NCBI RefSeq assembly: GCF_036924595.1
Contig: NZ_JAZHRV010000001.1
Location: 4,216,001-4,280,000, forward strand
Source: Bradyrhizobium algeriense
GTDB taxonomy: Bacteria > Pseudomonadota > Alphaproteobacteria > Rhizobiales > Xanthobacteraceae
DNA: 64,000 nt
Direction of reading: 5' to 3'
Below, one piece after another: positions 27,201-35,650 of this stretch; the stretch's first letter is position 1, and every line of letters starts with the position of its first letter. Below the pieces are notes generated by a model. That model made no database searches. It was not told the origin of the DNA and saw only the letters and a program-made list of their open reading frames with translations. Position numbers and translations under genes: made by a program.

Positions 27201-28116
27201 TCATTTCTGATTTGTGGCAGCCTTCGCTTTCTGCACCCGCATCAGGAAATTGCGGACGACGGCGGCTGAATCGCTGCGGCGCGAAACAATATTGATTGGC
27301 GCCGTCGGCCGTACAGGGCCCGTTAGCTGACGGAAGACGATCCCCTCCATGTCCATTCGGCTGACAGAGAAGGGCACGACGCATATGCCAAACCCTGCGG
27401 CCACCAAATTCAGCGCTGACGTAATCCGGGGAGCCTCCTGTCCAAGCGTGGGAGAAAAGCCGGCCTGCCGGCACGCGGCGTTTGTTGCCTCGAAGAACGC
27501 TGGGCCTGTCTGGCGAGCGAAGATGATGAAGCTTTCCCGCTCCAGATCTCGCAATGCTATGGCTTTTGTGACGCGGGCGAGCCTGTGTCCGGCGGGCAGC
27601 GCGATGACCATCGGCTCAGTCAGCAAACGTCTGACGGAAAGCCAAATCTTCCTCGTACTTATCCGCCCGCAAGAAGGCCACATCGATGCTTTCGTCCCGC
27701 AGGCCCTTGATCAGATCAGCTGGCAATCGTTCCTCCAGGGTTAGCTTGACCTGCGGAAACTCGTCACGGAAGGAGCGGATCGACAGCGGCACGATGGGAT
27801 GAAACGCACTTGTTGGTGTGGCGCCAACGCAGAGACGCCCGGTTTGGCCCCGCGCAGCTCGCCGTACCGCCTCGAAGACGCCCTCGTGCTGGCTGAGCAG
27901 CGACCGCGCAATTTCCAGGAAAACCCGTCCCTCTCGAGTCAACTCAACACCACGCGCACGCCTCAGGAAGAGGCGTGCACCAAGTTTGTCCTCGATGAAG
28001 CCGATACGTTGACTGAGCGGCGGCTGCTGCATGCCGAGCTTCTCGGCAGCCCGTGTGATGTGACCTTCCTCGGCTACGGCCACGAAGTAGCGGAAGTGTC
28101 TGATTTCCAGTGTCAT
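27201..28116 (-). pseudogene. LysR-family regulator, frameshifted
   Basis: The N-terminal frame (ATG 28116) encodes the helix-turn-helix (VAEEGHITRAAEKLGMQQPP) and half of the effector domain up to EEDLAFRQTFAD, then stops near 27616. A second frame resumes at about 27640 with RLLTEPMVIALPAGHRLARV and runs to a stop at 27201. Removing one A in CGTCAGACGTTT restores a single protein of about 305 residues reading FRQRLLTEPM. The type resembles CatR/BenM-like regulators. It is either a decayed gene or a sequencing insertion. It is divergent from the VOC gene. Confidence 0.85.
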
Positions 28117-28131
28117 ATCACTACCGATATG
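28114..28131. promoter_or_regulatory. Palindrome at the LysR start codon
   Basis: CATATC, ACTACC, GATATG is a perfect inverted repeat with 6-bp arms covering the start codon of the frameshifted LysR gene, in the spacer shared with the VOC gene. It is a candidate autoregulatory site. Confidence 0.45.
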
Positions 28132-28254
28132 GTTTTTGACGATTATATATCATACCTCATTTCGATCGGCGGCAGTATGTTTCTTCCAGTAGCGAAAGCC
28201 TGTTCTTCGCAATCTGCGTCGCAGCCCTCCTGGGGCTAGTTGGGGGAGTGATCC

Positions 28255-28818
28255 ATGACCGCGCCAAGCAAGTTCACTCACGTCGTCCTGAACACCCACC
28301 GTTTCGAAGAGATGATCGACTGGTACGCAAGGGTTTTCGAGGCGCGGGTGCAGCACCGCGACAACCGATTGGCGTTCCTGACCTATGACGACGAGCACCA
28401 CCGCTTCGCTTTCGTCAACCTCGGTCCTAAAGAGGACGCGGACGAACGGCCTGCGACGGCAACCGGCCTCAATCACCTCGGTTACACCTGGCGCAACGTC
28501 AACGAACTGATGGACACCTACGCAAGGTTGAAAAACCATGGCATCGTGCCGTCGCGCCCGGTCCGTCATGGGCCGACGTTATCATTCTATTACCGTGATC
28601 CAGACCACAATGGGCTGGAGTTCCAGGTGGACCTCTTGGAGGCAGAGGAAGCCAGCAGATTCATGCGCGGTCCTGCCTTCGCCGCCAATCCAATCGGCGA
28701 GCCTTTCGATCCGGATGCTCTGGCGAAGCGACTCGCACAGGGCAAGCCGATTAACGACCTCATCTTTCGCTCGGACCAAGTCGAAAGCAAAGCTACGTCG
28801 AGTGTCCACGATCCATAA
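28255..28818 (+). CDS. VOC-family (glyoxalase/extradiol dioxygenase) protein
   Basis: Protein of 187 residues with one vicinal-oxygen-chelate domain. Metal ligands are visible as H in FTHVVLNT, H in GLNHLGYTW and E in GLEFQVDLL, the two-His-one-Glu pattern of extradiol dioxygenases, so it may cleave a catechol-like ring. It is shorter than two-domain dioxygenases. The divergent LysR gene is the probable regulator, as in many aromatic catabolism loci, but the rest of a pathway is absent. Confidence 0.82.
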   Translation: MTAPSKFTHVVLNTHRFEEMIDWYARVFEARVQHRDNRLAFLTYDDEHHRFAFVNLGPKEDADERPATATGLNHLGYTWRNVNELMDTYARLKNHGIVPSRPVRHGPTLSFYYRDPDHNGLEFQVDLLEAEEASRFMRGPAFAANPIGEPFDPDALAKRLAQGKPINDLIFRSDQVESKATSSVHDP

Positions 28819-28931
28819 GAACTGGTCACCGCTCCGGCACATCAACCGTTTCTTGCGGGCGTGGCTTAGCGTCCGATATCCGCGCGAAATCTCGGATGCA
28901 GAATTGAGGTCCGCCTGCCGCGGACACCCCA

Positions 28932-28959
28932 CCCTCTCCCCGCAAGAGCGGGGCGAGGG
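28932..28959. terminator. Strong GC hairpin between convergent genes
   Basis: CCCTCTCCCCGC, AAGA, GCGGGGCGAGGG forms a 12-bp stem with one mismatch, between the ends of the VOC and DUF4394 genes. Likely a bidirectional terminator; the same unit is, from memory, a dispersed repeat in proteobacteria. Confidence 0.6.
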
Positions 28960-29010
28960 GGAAGCGAGCGACTTCGCGCCAACCTACGTTCATCGTGCTG
29001 CAGGAATCTC

Positions 29011-29787
29011 CTACATTCCCATAATCGCGATGTCCTTCACCGGGCCGCTGACACCGCTGATCTTTGCGGCCTCGGTCGCCTTTCCGGTGGCGAGATCGAC
29101 GCTGTAGAGCGTGCCGTCCGCCATCAGCCAGGCTTCATTCTTGCCGGCGCCGTCGGACCAGATGTCGAACGCGACGCTATTCGCCTTGATCCCGAGTTTG
29201 CCGATCGCGCCGAGCACGCCGTCGTTCGGCGGCGCCTGCTTGATCAATCCACCGATGGTCGCATCGATGTTGAACAGGGCCGTCTCCTTGGCGCCCTTCA
29301 CCGAATTGGTATAGGCGCCGGCAACGATGTTCGGCTTCTCGCCCTTGTGCATGTCGCCCTCGGCATATTTGTGGTCACCGTCCTTGGTCACCTTGCCGTC
29401 GTCGACATTCGCCCGCAGGTTCGCCCCGTCGGCGCCCATCACGCGCAGGCGGTCCGCCACCGGGTTGAAATCCACCGTCGCGGCCACGCCCTTGGCAAGC
29501 ATGGTGTCGAGCTTCGACTTCAGCGTGGCCTTGCCGTCCGTCGCGATGGTCACGATGGTGCCATCATCGACCAGTCCATAGAGCATGCCGTCGGCCGGGC
29601 GCACGTCGATGCCGACCAGCGCACCGGAAATGCCGGTGACCTTGACGGACCCGGTCGCCTTCTTTTGCGCGGTATCGACCATCGCAATGGTGTCGCCGCC
29701 GATCAGGGCTGCGACCTGCGCGGCGTTGGCGGCTGCGGAGGACAGTAATAATGCGACTGAGGTGACGAAAATAGAACGATAATTCAT
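29011..29787 (-). CDS. DUF4394 secreted protein
   Basis: Exported protein of 258 residues. The signal peptide is MNYRSIFVTSVALLLSSAAA with a cleavage site near ANAAQ. The mature part is a beta-propeller-like DUF4394 domain with repeats of the type GIDVRPADGMLYGLVDDGTI and VDFNPVADRLRVMGADGANL. ATG 29787 follows AGGGAG. Its promoter matches that of the divergent ECF sigma gene, so it is probably a target of that sigma factor. Function is unknown. Confidence 0.85.
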   Translation of the reverse strand: MNYRSIFVTSVALLLSSAAANAAQVAALIGGDTIAMVDTAQKKATGSVKVTGISGALVGIDVRPADGMLYGLVDDGTIVTIATDGKATLKSKLDTMLAKGVAATVDFNPVADRLRVMGADGANLRANVDDGKVTKDGDHKYAEGDMHKGEKPNIVAGAYTNSVKGAKETALFNIDATIGGLIKQAPPNDGVLGAIGKLGIKANSVAFDIWSDGAGKNEAWLMADGTLYSVDLATGKATEAAKISGVSGPVKDIAIMGM

Positions 29788-29836
29788 CGGTGAGCTCCCT
29801 GTGTTGCCATGATCCTCTCGGGACCAACACAGCGGG

Positions 29837-29863
29837 TACCGGCGGCGCGGCAAAACGGATGCA
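29837..29863 (-). promoter_or_regulatory. ECF-type promoter for the DUF4394 gene
   Basis: Read on the minus strand: TGCATCC (29863-29857), a 16-bp spacer, GGTA (29840-29837). It matches in sequence and spacing the motif on the opposite strand upstream of the sigma gene. A transcript would start about 40 bases before the ATG at 29787. Confidence 0.65.
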
Positions 29864-29889
29864 GCACACCAAAAATAATTTTCGGAACA

Positions 29890-29916
29890 TGCATCCAAAT
29901 GCCGCATCTCAAGGTA
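29890..29916 (+). promoter_or_regulatory. ECF-type promoter for the sigma factor operon
   Basis: TGCATCC (29890-29896), 16 bp, GGTA (29913-29916). Identical boxes and spacing to the divergent promoter at 29863-29837. It lies about 25 bp upstream of the sigma ATG and suggests autoregulation. Confidence 0.65.
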
Positions 29917-29940
29917 GAACAGCTATGCAAAGGCATAGAC

Positions 29941-30519
29941 ATGACCGGAAATGGCACCATCACCGCGAGCCTGCAGGCTCCCGACCTGCTTGATCGGGAG
30001 CGCGAGGCGCAGCTTGCCGCGGCGCTCGCGCGTTGCGCGGCCGGCGACCGCACCGCATTGCGCGTGATCTACGACAGCGAGGCGCCGCGCATGGTCGGCA
30101 TCGCGCGCCGCATCCTGTTTCGGCAGGACCTTGCGGAAGAGGCGGTGCACGACGCCTTTATCCGGATCTGGCGCGGCGCGGCCGGCTTCGATCCGCGCCG
30201 CGGCAGCGCGCGCGGCTGGCTCTATGCGGTGGTGCGCAACCGCGCCCTCAGCATTCATCGCGACGAGCATCGCTATGAGGCTTCAGATGAAAGCGTCCAG
30301 GATGTCGACTGCGAGGCCACCCTGTCGCGGATGCCGGAGACCAGCGCGCTGCGCCGGTGTCTCGAGCAGATCGACCGCCCCCGCCGCGACGTGGTGGTGC
30401 TGGCCTATGTTCACGGTATGAGCCACGGCGAATTGGCGGGTAGGCTCAAGGTTCCGCTCGGCACGGTCAAAAGCTGGGTACGGCGCAGCCTGTTTGCGTT
30501 GCAGGAGTGCATGGGATGA
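29941..30519 (+). CDS. ECF-family RNA polymerase sigma factor
   Basis: Sigma-70 family protein of 192 residues with only regions 2 and 4. Region 2 covers RMVGIARRILFRQDLAEEAV and FIRIWRGAAGFDPRRGSARG; region 4 covers YVHGMSHGELAGRLKVPLGT and VKSWVRRSL, the helix-turn-helix that reads the -35 box. ATG 29941 follows AAAGG; a longer frame to 29809 would run through the promoter. The stop overlaps the start of the anti-sigma gene (ATGA), so the two are made together. Its own promoter motif is shared with the divergent DUF4394 gene. Confidence 0.92.
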   Translation: MTGNGTITASLQAPDLLDREREAQLAAALARCAAGDRTALRVIYDSEAPRMVGIARRILFRQDLAEEAVHDAFIRIWRGAAGFDPRRGSARGWLYAVVRNRALSIHRDEHRYEASDESVQDVDCEATLSRMPETSALRRCLEQIDRPRRDVVVLAYVHGMSHGELAGRLKVPLGTVKSWVRRSLFALQECMG

Positions 30520-31268
30520 ACCCGCACGACGCCGATAACGCCATGGCCGCCGATTACGTGATGGGCCTGCTGGACGGTGAGGAGCAAGCCGCCGCCGAAC
30601 GGCGCATCGCAACCGACCAATCGTTTGCCCAGGCCGTCAGCGCGTGGCGGGAACGGCTTGCGGACCTCGATCTCACGGCCGAGGAAACCCCGCCGGGCGC
30701 GGCGCTTTGGCAGCGCATCGCGGATGCAACCAAAATCGCGCCGATCGACGCCCTGCCCTCCGCACGCACCGCGCTGCGTGGCGCCACGCTTTGGCACGAC
30801 ATCAGGTTCTGGCGCGGCCTCGGTATCGGCGGCACCCTCGCCGCGCTGCTGTTTGCGGTGATCATGGTCGGCGCGTTGACAACGTCGCGTCACCTTCGCA
30901 ACGACCTGATTGCGCTGGCGCAGAGCAAGCCCGTCTACGTCGCCGTGCTGGTGAATGACGCGACCAAAGAGGCCGGAGCCATCGTCAACGCATTTTCGAA
31001 CGGCCGCGTCGAGCTCATTCCGCTACGCCCGATCGAGGTTCCCGCCGGCCGCACGCTGCAGGTCTGGACGCTGTGGGATCGCGCCGTTGGCCCGAAATCG
31101 ATCGGCCTCACCGGCCAGTCGCGCACGCTGCAGCTGAATCTGGAGTCGTTACCAGAGACGGTGCAAAATCAGCTGTTCGAGATCACGCTGGAACCTGAAG
31201 GCGGCTCACCCATCGGACGGCCGACCGGCCCAATCCTGTTCAAGGGCAATGCGGCACGGGCGCTGTAA
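30516..31268 (+). CDS. Anti-sigma factor (RskA-like membrane protein)
   Basis: 250 residues. The N-terminal cytoplasmic part (ADYVMGLLDGEEQAAAERRI) is the anti-sigma fold seen in RskA-type proteins; it would hold the ECF sigma inactive. One membrane helix follows at about 108-125 (GGTLAALLFAVIMVGAL). The periplasmic part (LQVWTLWDRAVGPKSIGL) matches the RskA C-terminal domain and presumably senses an envelope signal. There is no HxxxCxxC zinc motif, so redox sensing of the ZAS type is not expected. ATG 30516 overlaps the sigma stop; GGAG is 8 bases upstream. Confidence 0.9.
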   Translation: MNPHDADNAMAADYVMGLLDGEEQAAAERRIATDQSFAQAVSAWRERLADLDLTAEETPPGAALWQRIADATKIAPIDALPSARTALRGATLWHDIRFWRGLGIGGTLAALLFAVIMVGALTTSRHLRNDLIALAQSKPVYVAVLVNDATKEAGAIVNAFSNGRVELIPLRPIEVPAGRTLQVWTLWDRAVGPKSIGLTGQSRTLQLNLESLPETVQNQLFEITLEPEGGSPIGRPTGPILFKGNAARAL

Positions 31269-31317
31269 TGGTCGAGCCGTGCTGCTCGTACGTGACGGCC
31301 AGCCGGTTCAGTCTAGT

Positions 31318-31578
31318 TTAGCACCAACCCTTCTTCCAGTGACCGGGCGGGCAGCCACGGCCCCGCCAGCCGACCTTGCGGCCGCGGCTCCAACCAAACG
31401 GTCGATAGCCGTGTCCACGGCCCCAACCATGCCCGTGGCCGCGTCCGCCCTTTACCTCGATCATATCGGCGTTGACCTGGGCACCGTGCATCGATGGATG
31501 AGCCAAAGGCAGCGCTGTTGCGGGAGAAAGAAAGGCGATTGGCATTGTGAGCGCCATTGCCAAAAGTAGTTTACGCAT
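31318..31578 (-). CDS. Small secreted Gly/His/Trp-rich protein
   Basis: 86 residues. MRKLLLAMALTMPIAFLSPA is a signal peptide. The mature part is rich in Gly, His, Arg and Trp (GGRGHGHGWGRGHGYRPFGW) and ends RGCPPGHWKKGWC with two cysteines, a tail I recall from other small exported Bradyrhizobium proteins. Metal or polymer binding is possible but unproven. It is convergent with the anti-sigma gene. Confidence 0.65.
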   Translation of the reverse strand: MRKLLLAMALTMPIAFLSPATALPLAHPSMHGAQVNADMIEVKGGRGHGHGWGRGHGYRPFGWSRGRKVGWRGRGCPPGHWKKGWC

Positions 31579-32129
31579 GGACCATCCATTCCGGTTGAGT
31601 TGCGCAGGTGTCAGAACAGGAAAAAATGGCAATAGTTCCGCGCTTTTAAGACGGACTTCAAAAGCGCAACGAAATCTTCTTTCGAAAAGCTGAAAGCGCA
31701 ACCAACAAGGCCATTCGACGCCACGTTGCAATGCATCGCCAGACGGCCTTCAAGCAACTTTTGCAAACGCTGGACGTTGACGCACGCACATGCCGGGTGA
31801 CAAGCGGCCATAGCGGAGATGATGGACGCAGTGCTATTTTTCCGGTTTCTGCCCGCGATAACAACGCATCGGTACGCGCTGACATCTTGCCTGTTCCTGG
31901 CTTGTGCACCTTCTCGGTAGCCCTTCAGCTACCTCTATCGTTTTCAGGCTGGCGACGGCATCGGCCGTTTCCGTACTGGATACGCGCTCGCTAAGGGGCG
32001 AGTCCAAGCGCGCGACCGTCAACTTTTTCGCGCGGAAATCAAGATATTCGGGAACGAAACCGGCTGCCTCGCGTTAAAGATATGAGCGGGTAGTTCAGGA
32101 AAGGAGAAATCCACCCGAAATATCAGCTC
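31579..32129. other. Spacer without a confident gene
   Basis: Moderate GC, no strong reading frame. A 66-codon minus-strand frame at 31611-31811 (ends LLKSVLKARNYCHFFLF) lacks a ribosome site. The stretch ends at a terminator hairpin, so a short untranslated transcript could end there. Confidence 0.4.
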
Positions 32130-32134
32130 AAAAG

Positions 32135-32166
32135 CCCCGTCAGCTTGTGATAGCTGGCGGGGTTTT
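32135..32166 (+). terminator. Rho-independent terminator just upstream of a small gene
   Basis: CCCCGTCAGC, 8-base loop, GCTGGCGGGG, then TTTT; AAAA precedes it, so it can work on both strands. It lies only 6 bases before the ribosome site (GGGAGAG) of the gene at 32183, so it could attenuate that gene or end a transcript from upstream. Confidence 0.7.
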
Positions 32167-32182
32167 AATTTGGGAGAGATTC

Positions 32183-32410
32183 GTGCCTTACGCGCTTTTC
32201 GATGGTGACCGACAGATCGGGTCGGGCTTTCCGACCGAAGCGGATGTCTGGAAGCAAGCTCTCGATTGCCGCCTGATTTCTGATGTTCCGGTGGCCGACG
32301 AGGCAGGTGGACAGGTTCTGCCTGCCCACTACCACGTGAAGGAAATCGGGGAAGAGGAAGAGGGTTGCTCGCCGGATCCAGCCGGGAAGCTTCCGGAGGA
32401 AATTTCCTGA
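32183..32410 (+). CDS. Conserved small hypothetical protein
   Basis: 75 residues beginning (M)PYALFDGDRQIGSGFPTEA, a pattern I recall from many small Bradyrhizobium proteins. The GTG start at 32183 is preceded by GGGAGAG, and the frame has normal GC-rich codon use. There is no signal peptide or membrane segment; the C-terminus is acidic. Function is unknown. Confidence 0.65.
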   Translation: MPYALFDGDRQIGSGFPTEADVWKQALDCRLISDVPVADEAGGQVLPAHYHVKEIGEEEEGCSPDPAGKLPEEIS

Positions 32411-32426
32411 CGCCGTCACGCCATCG

Positions 32427-32624
32427 CTATGGAACCTGCTTGACGAAGGTCAGACCGCTGGCGGTCAGCCGCTCCTCACTGGTTTCCCCTTCGGCTACGA
32501 GCCCTTCAAGATATGTTTCGAGTGCCGGCAGCTTGCGGTCGAAATCGGCGCCGAGACCCAGGAGCTCGCACGTTTTCCTGATACGCTCAATCGGCTTGTC
32601 GAAGATGTTGATTTCGGTATGCAT
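32427..32624 (-). CDS. Conserved small hypothetical protein
   Basis: 65 residues, MHTEINIFDKPIERIRKTCE followed by LLGLGADFDRKL, predicted mostly helical and soluble. ATG 32624 has a strong AGGAGG 5 bases upstream, so I prefer it over in-frame starts at 32663 and 32708. It lies 80 bp downstream of glnE on the same strand. Function is unknown. Confidence 0.6.
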   Translation of the reverse strand: MHTEINIFDKPIERIRKTCELLGLGADFDRKLPALETYLEGLVAEGETSEERLTASGLTFVKQVP

Positions 32625-32704
32625 CCCAGCCTCCTGTTCCCGCAACAATCCCAAATCGGCCATAAGAGTTCCGATCGTCCGGGTCCGAAAAGAACCGGGA
32701 CGCT

Positions 32705-35650
32705 TCAAGCGGAAGAACCGCCGCCCACCAATCCCAGGAACACCCGCCTCACGTCCGCCTGCGTCTCGCGCACGCGTGCTTCCAGCGTCGAGAAATCAGG
32801 CGTGTCGCCGGCGCGCGCCATCACGTGCAAGAGATTATCGCCGGAAGTTTCCGGATTGAATTTTCCGGTGACGCAAAGCCTGAGGATCTGCGTCAGGTCG
32901 TGATAGAGCCGCGCTGCCTGGCGCAATATCTCGACGTCGGATTGCGGCAGCGCGCCGAGGCGGGCTGCGTTGTCGAGCACCTGCAGCGTGGAGACGCTGA
33001 GGATTTCGGGTTTCTCCGAGGCGTGCACGAGCTGCAGATACTGCGCGATGAAATCGATATCGACGAGCCCGCCGGCGGCGAGCTTGAGGCCCCAGATGTC
33101 GTCCTCGCCCTTTTCGAGCGCAATCGCCCGGCGCATGTCGGCGACGTCGCCGGCGGTGGAGGCCGCGTCGCGCGGCCGCGTCAGCACGCTGCGGATGATA
33201 TCCTCGATCTTTGCGCGAAACGCCGGTGACGCCGAAATCACCCGCGCCCGCGTCAACGCCATGTGCTCCCAGGTCCAGGCTTCGCGTTCCTGGTAGTCGG
33301 CAAAGGAATCGATCCGCGACGCCAGCGGTCCGGCGCGGCCCGAGGGACGCAGCCGCATGTCGACGTCATAGAGCACGCCGTAATTGGTTCGCGTGGTGAA
33401 CGCCGAGATCAGCCGCTGGGTCAGCCGCGCGAAATACTGCGCACCGTGCAGCGATCGTTCGCCGTCGGAATCGGGATTATCCGAGTCGAAATCGTACAGC
33501 AGGATCAGGTCGAGGTCGGAGGATGCCGTCATCTCGCGGCTGCCGAGCCGGCCCATCGCGAGGATCGCGGTCTCCTGCCCCCTGATGCGGCCGTACTGGC
33601 TGGCGAACTGATCCCTGACCAGGCCGTGCACGGTGTGCACAATGCCCTCGGCGACGTCGGCAAAGGCGACGCTGGCCTGCTGGGCGGAAACCGTACCAGA
33701 GAGGATGCGCGTGCCGATCAGAAACAGGCTCTCCTGCCCGAACAACCGCAGGCGATCGAGAAAATCTTCGTAAGAATCCGCGTCCTTCAGCGTCACCGCC
33801 AGCCGCGCCGACAATTCTTTCTGGTCCGGCATCGCACCAAAAAAACGGGGATCGATCAGGCCGTCCATGATCTGCGGCTGGCGCGCCAGCATGTCGCCGA
33901 GCCGCGGCGCCGCACCGAGGATCAAGGCCACCAGCGCGACCAGCTCACGGTTCTCTCTCAACAGTGAAATCAGCCGGCCGCCGCGCTGCAAGGCGCCGAG
34001 AAAGCGATCGAACGCAGTCACGGCGTCGTCGGGGTCTTCGGCATGCGCCAGCCCGTCGATCAGGCCGGGCATGAATTCGATGAAGGCTGCCTTGGTCGCT
34101 TCATTGCGGAGCACGCGGTAATTGCCCTGCATCCAGAGCTGCAGGGTGCCAGCCACCGCGACCGGCTTCTTGAAGCCGAGCGTCGCCAGATGATCGAGCA
34201 GGCGTGCATCCTCGGGACCTGCGGCGTAGTTGAGCTGCGGCAGCTTCACCGTGCCGGTCGGATCGCCCTCGAACAGCTTGCCGTAATGGCCCTGCACGAT
34301 GTTGAGATGCCCGAGCAGATCCTTGGCAAAGGCTGCCCTGCTCTCATAGCCGAAGAAATTCGCAAAGCGCTCGACGGCCTCGGCGTCTTCCGGCAGTGCA
34401 TGGGTCTGCTCGTCCGCGATCATCTGCAGCCGGTGCTCGACCCGGCGCAGGAATTCATAAGCCGCCGTCAGTTCGTCAAAGGCCTGAAAGGTGATCCAGT
34501 TGCTGGTGGCCAACACCTGCAACGCGTGCAGCGTGGGGCGCACCCGCAATTGCGGGTGACGACCGCCGGCAATGAGCTGCTGCGTCTGCGCGAAAAACTC
34601 GATCTCGCGGATGCCGCCGCGGCCGACCTTGACGTTATGGCCTTCGACCGCGATCTCGCTCTGGCCGCGATAGGTCTGCATCTGCCGCTTCATGTCGTGG
34701 ACGTCGGCGAGCGCGGCAAAATCCAGGTGCTTGCGCCAGACGAACGGCGCAAGTTCCGCGATCAGCGCCTCGCCTGCCCTGGCGTCGCCGGCGCAGACGC
34801 GCGCCTTGATCATCGCGGCGCGCTCCCAGGTCCGCCCTTCGCGCTCGTAATAATGCAGCGCCGCCTCGGTCGAAATCGCGACCTGCGTCGAGGCCGGATC
34901 GGGCCGCAGGCGCAGATCGACGCGGAACACGTAGCCGTCGCCGGAGCGCTGCTGCAGCAGGCGGGCCAGCGCCTGCGTCACGCGCACGAAGAACGGCGCC
35001 GGCTCGATGTCTGCTGCCAGCGACGTCGCGGCGGGATCGAAAAACACGATCAGGTCGATATCGCTGGAATAGTTCAGTTCGCCAGCGCCCATCTTGCCCA
35101 TCGCGAGCACGATCAGGCCACTTCCCTCCTCCGGCCGGTCATGATTGAAGGCGGTCATGCGGCCGCGCGCGACTTCCTGGCGCAACAGAAAGCGCAAGCC
35201 CGCCTGCACGGAGGTTACCGCAAGATCGGTCAGCGCCGCCGTCACCCGCATCACCGGCCAGACCCCACCGATGTCGCACAAAGCGATCAGCAACGCGGCC
35301 TCCGATTTCATGCGGCGAAGCAGATGCATGACGTCGGCCTCGCTAGCGGCAGTGAGCACGTCGCGCGAGGTGCTCTCGATCAGTGCGGTGAGATGCGGTT
35401 CCGGGTCGCATGCCAGAAGGCGGATCAATCGCGCGGCATCGGCGCGGATCAGGTCGAACAGGTATGGCGAGAACTCGGCGATGCCGAGCAGGATGGCCCG
35501 GGCCGGCGGACGCTCCAGCCACGCGCCGATCTCAGCCGATTGCTGCGGCTCCAGCTCGGCGAGCCAGTCTCCCAGGCGTTGTTCGGCGTTGCTGCTGGCA
35601 GTGATGCACGGCCCGCTGACGAACCGCGCGGCCAAGGCGGAGGAATTCAT
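32705..35650 (-). CDS. glnE: Bifunctional glutamine-synthetase adenylyltransferase/deadenylase
   Basis: Cytosolic enzyme of 981 residues that attaches AMP to, and removes it from, glutamine synthetase in response to PII protein and glutamine. Two nucleotidyltransferase domains are visible: VLAMGKMGAGELNYSSDIDL in the N-terminal (deadenylylating) half and ILAMGRLGSREMTASSDLDL in the C-terminal (adenylylating) half, each with the paired aspartates of the active site. Length and order match the family. ATG 35650 overlaps the stop of the upstream sensor kinase (ATGA), and the degP / regulator / kinase / glnE order is familiar from Bradyrhizobium. Confidence 0.97.
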   Translation of the reverse strand: MNSSALAARFVSGPCITASSNAEQRLGDWLAELEPQQSAEIGAWLERPPARAILLGIAEFSPYLFDLIRADAARLIRLLACDPEPHLTALIESTSRDVLTAASEADVMHLLRRMKSEAALLIALCDIGGVWPVMRVTAALTDLAVTSVQAGLRFLLRQEVARGRMTAFNHDRPEEGSGLIVLAMGKMGAGELNYSSDIDLIVFFDPAATSLAADIEPAPFFVRVTQALARLLQQRSGDGYVFRVDLRLRPDPASTQVAISTEAALHYYEREGRTWERAAMIKARVCAGDARAGEALIAELAPFVWRKHLDFAALADVHDMKRQMQTYRGQSEIAVEGHNVKVGRGGIREIEFFAQTQQLIAGGRHPQLRVRPTLHALQVLATSNWITFQAFDELTAAYEFLRRVEHRLQMIADEQTHALPEDAEAVERFANFFGYESRAAFAKDLLGHLNIVQGHYGKLFEGDPTGTVKLPQLNYAAGPEDARLLDHLATLGFKKPVAVAGTLQLWMQGNYRVLRNEATKAAFIEFMPGLIDGLAHAEDPDDAVTAFDRFLGALQRGGRLISLLRENRELVALVALILGAAPRLGDMLARQPQIMDGLIDPRFFGAMPDQKELSARLAVTLKDADSYEDFLDRLRLFGQESLFLIGTRILSGTVSAQQASVAFADVAEGIVHTVHGLVRDQFASQYGRIRGQETAILAMGRLGSREMTASSDLDLILLYDFDSDNPDSDGERSLHGAQYFARLTQRLISAFTTRTNYGVLYDVDMRLRPSGRAGPLASRIDSFADYQEREAWTWEHMALTRARVISASPAFRAKIEDIIRSVLTRPRDAASTAGDVADMRRAIALEKGEDDIWGLKLAAGGLVDIDFIAQYLQLVHASEKPEILSVSTLQVLDNAARLGALPQSDVEILRQAARLYHDLTQILRLCVTGKFNPETSGDNLLHVMARAGDTPDFSTLEARVRETQADVRRVFLGLVGGGSSA

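Noticed and set aside
29011..31268. Zinc-binding (ZAS) redox anti-sigma hypothesis
   Set aside because: The anti-sigma protein has no HxxxCxxC motif and looks like an RskA-type membrane protein.
31611..31811. 66-codon minus-strand frame ending LLKSVLKARNYCHFFLF
   Set aside because: Protein-like at the end, but no ribosome site and no recognised family; left as part of the spacer.
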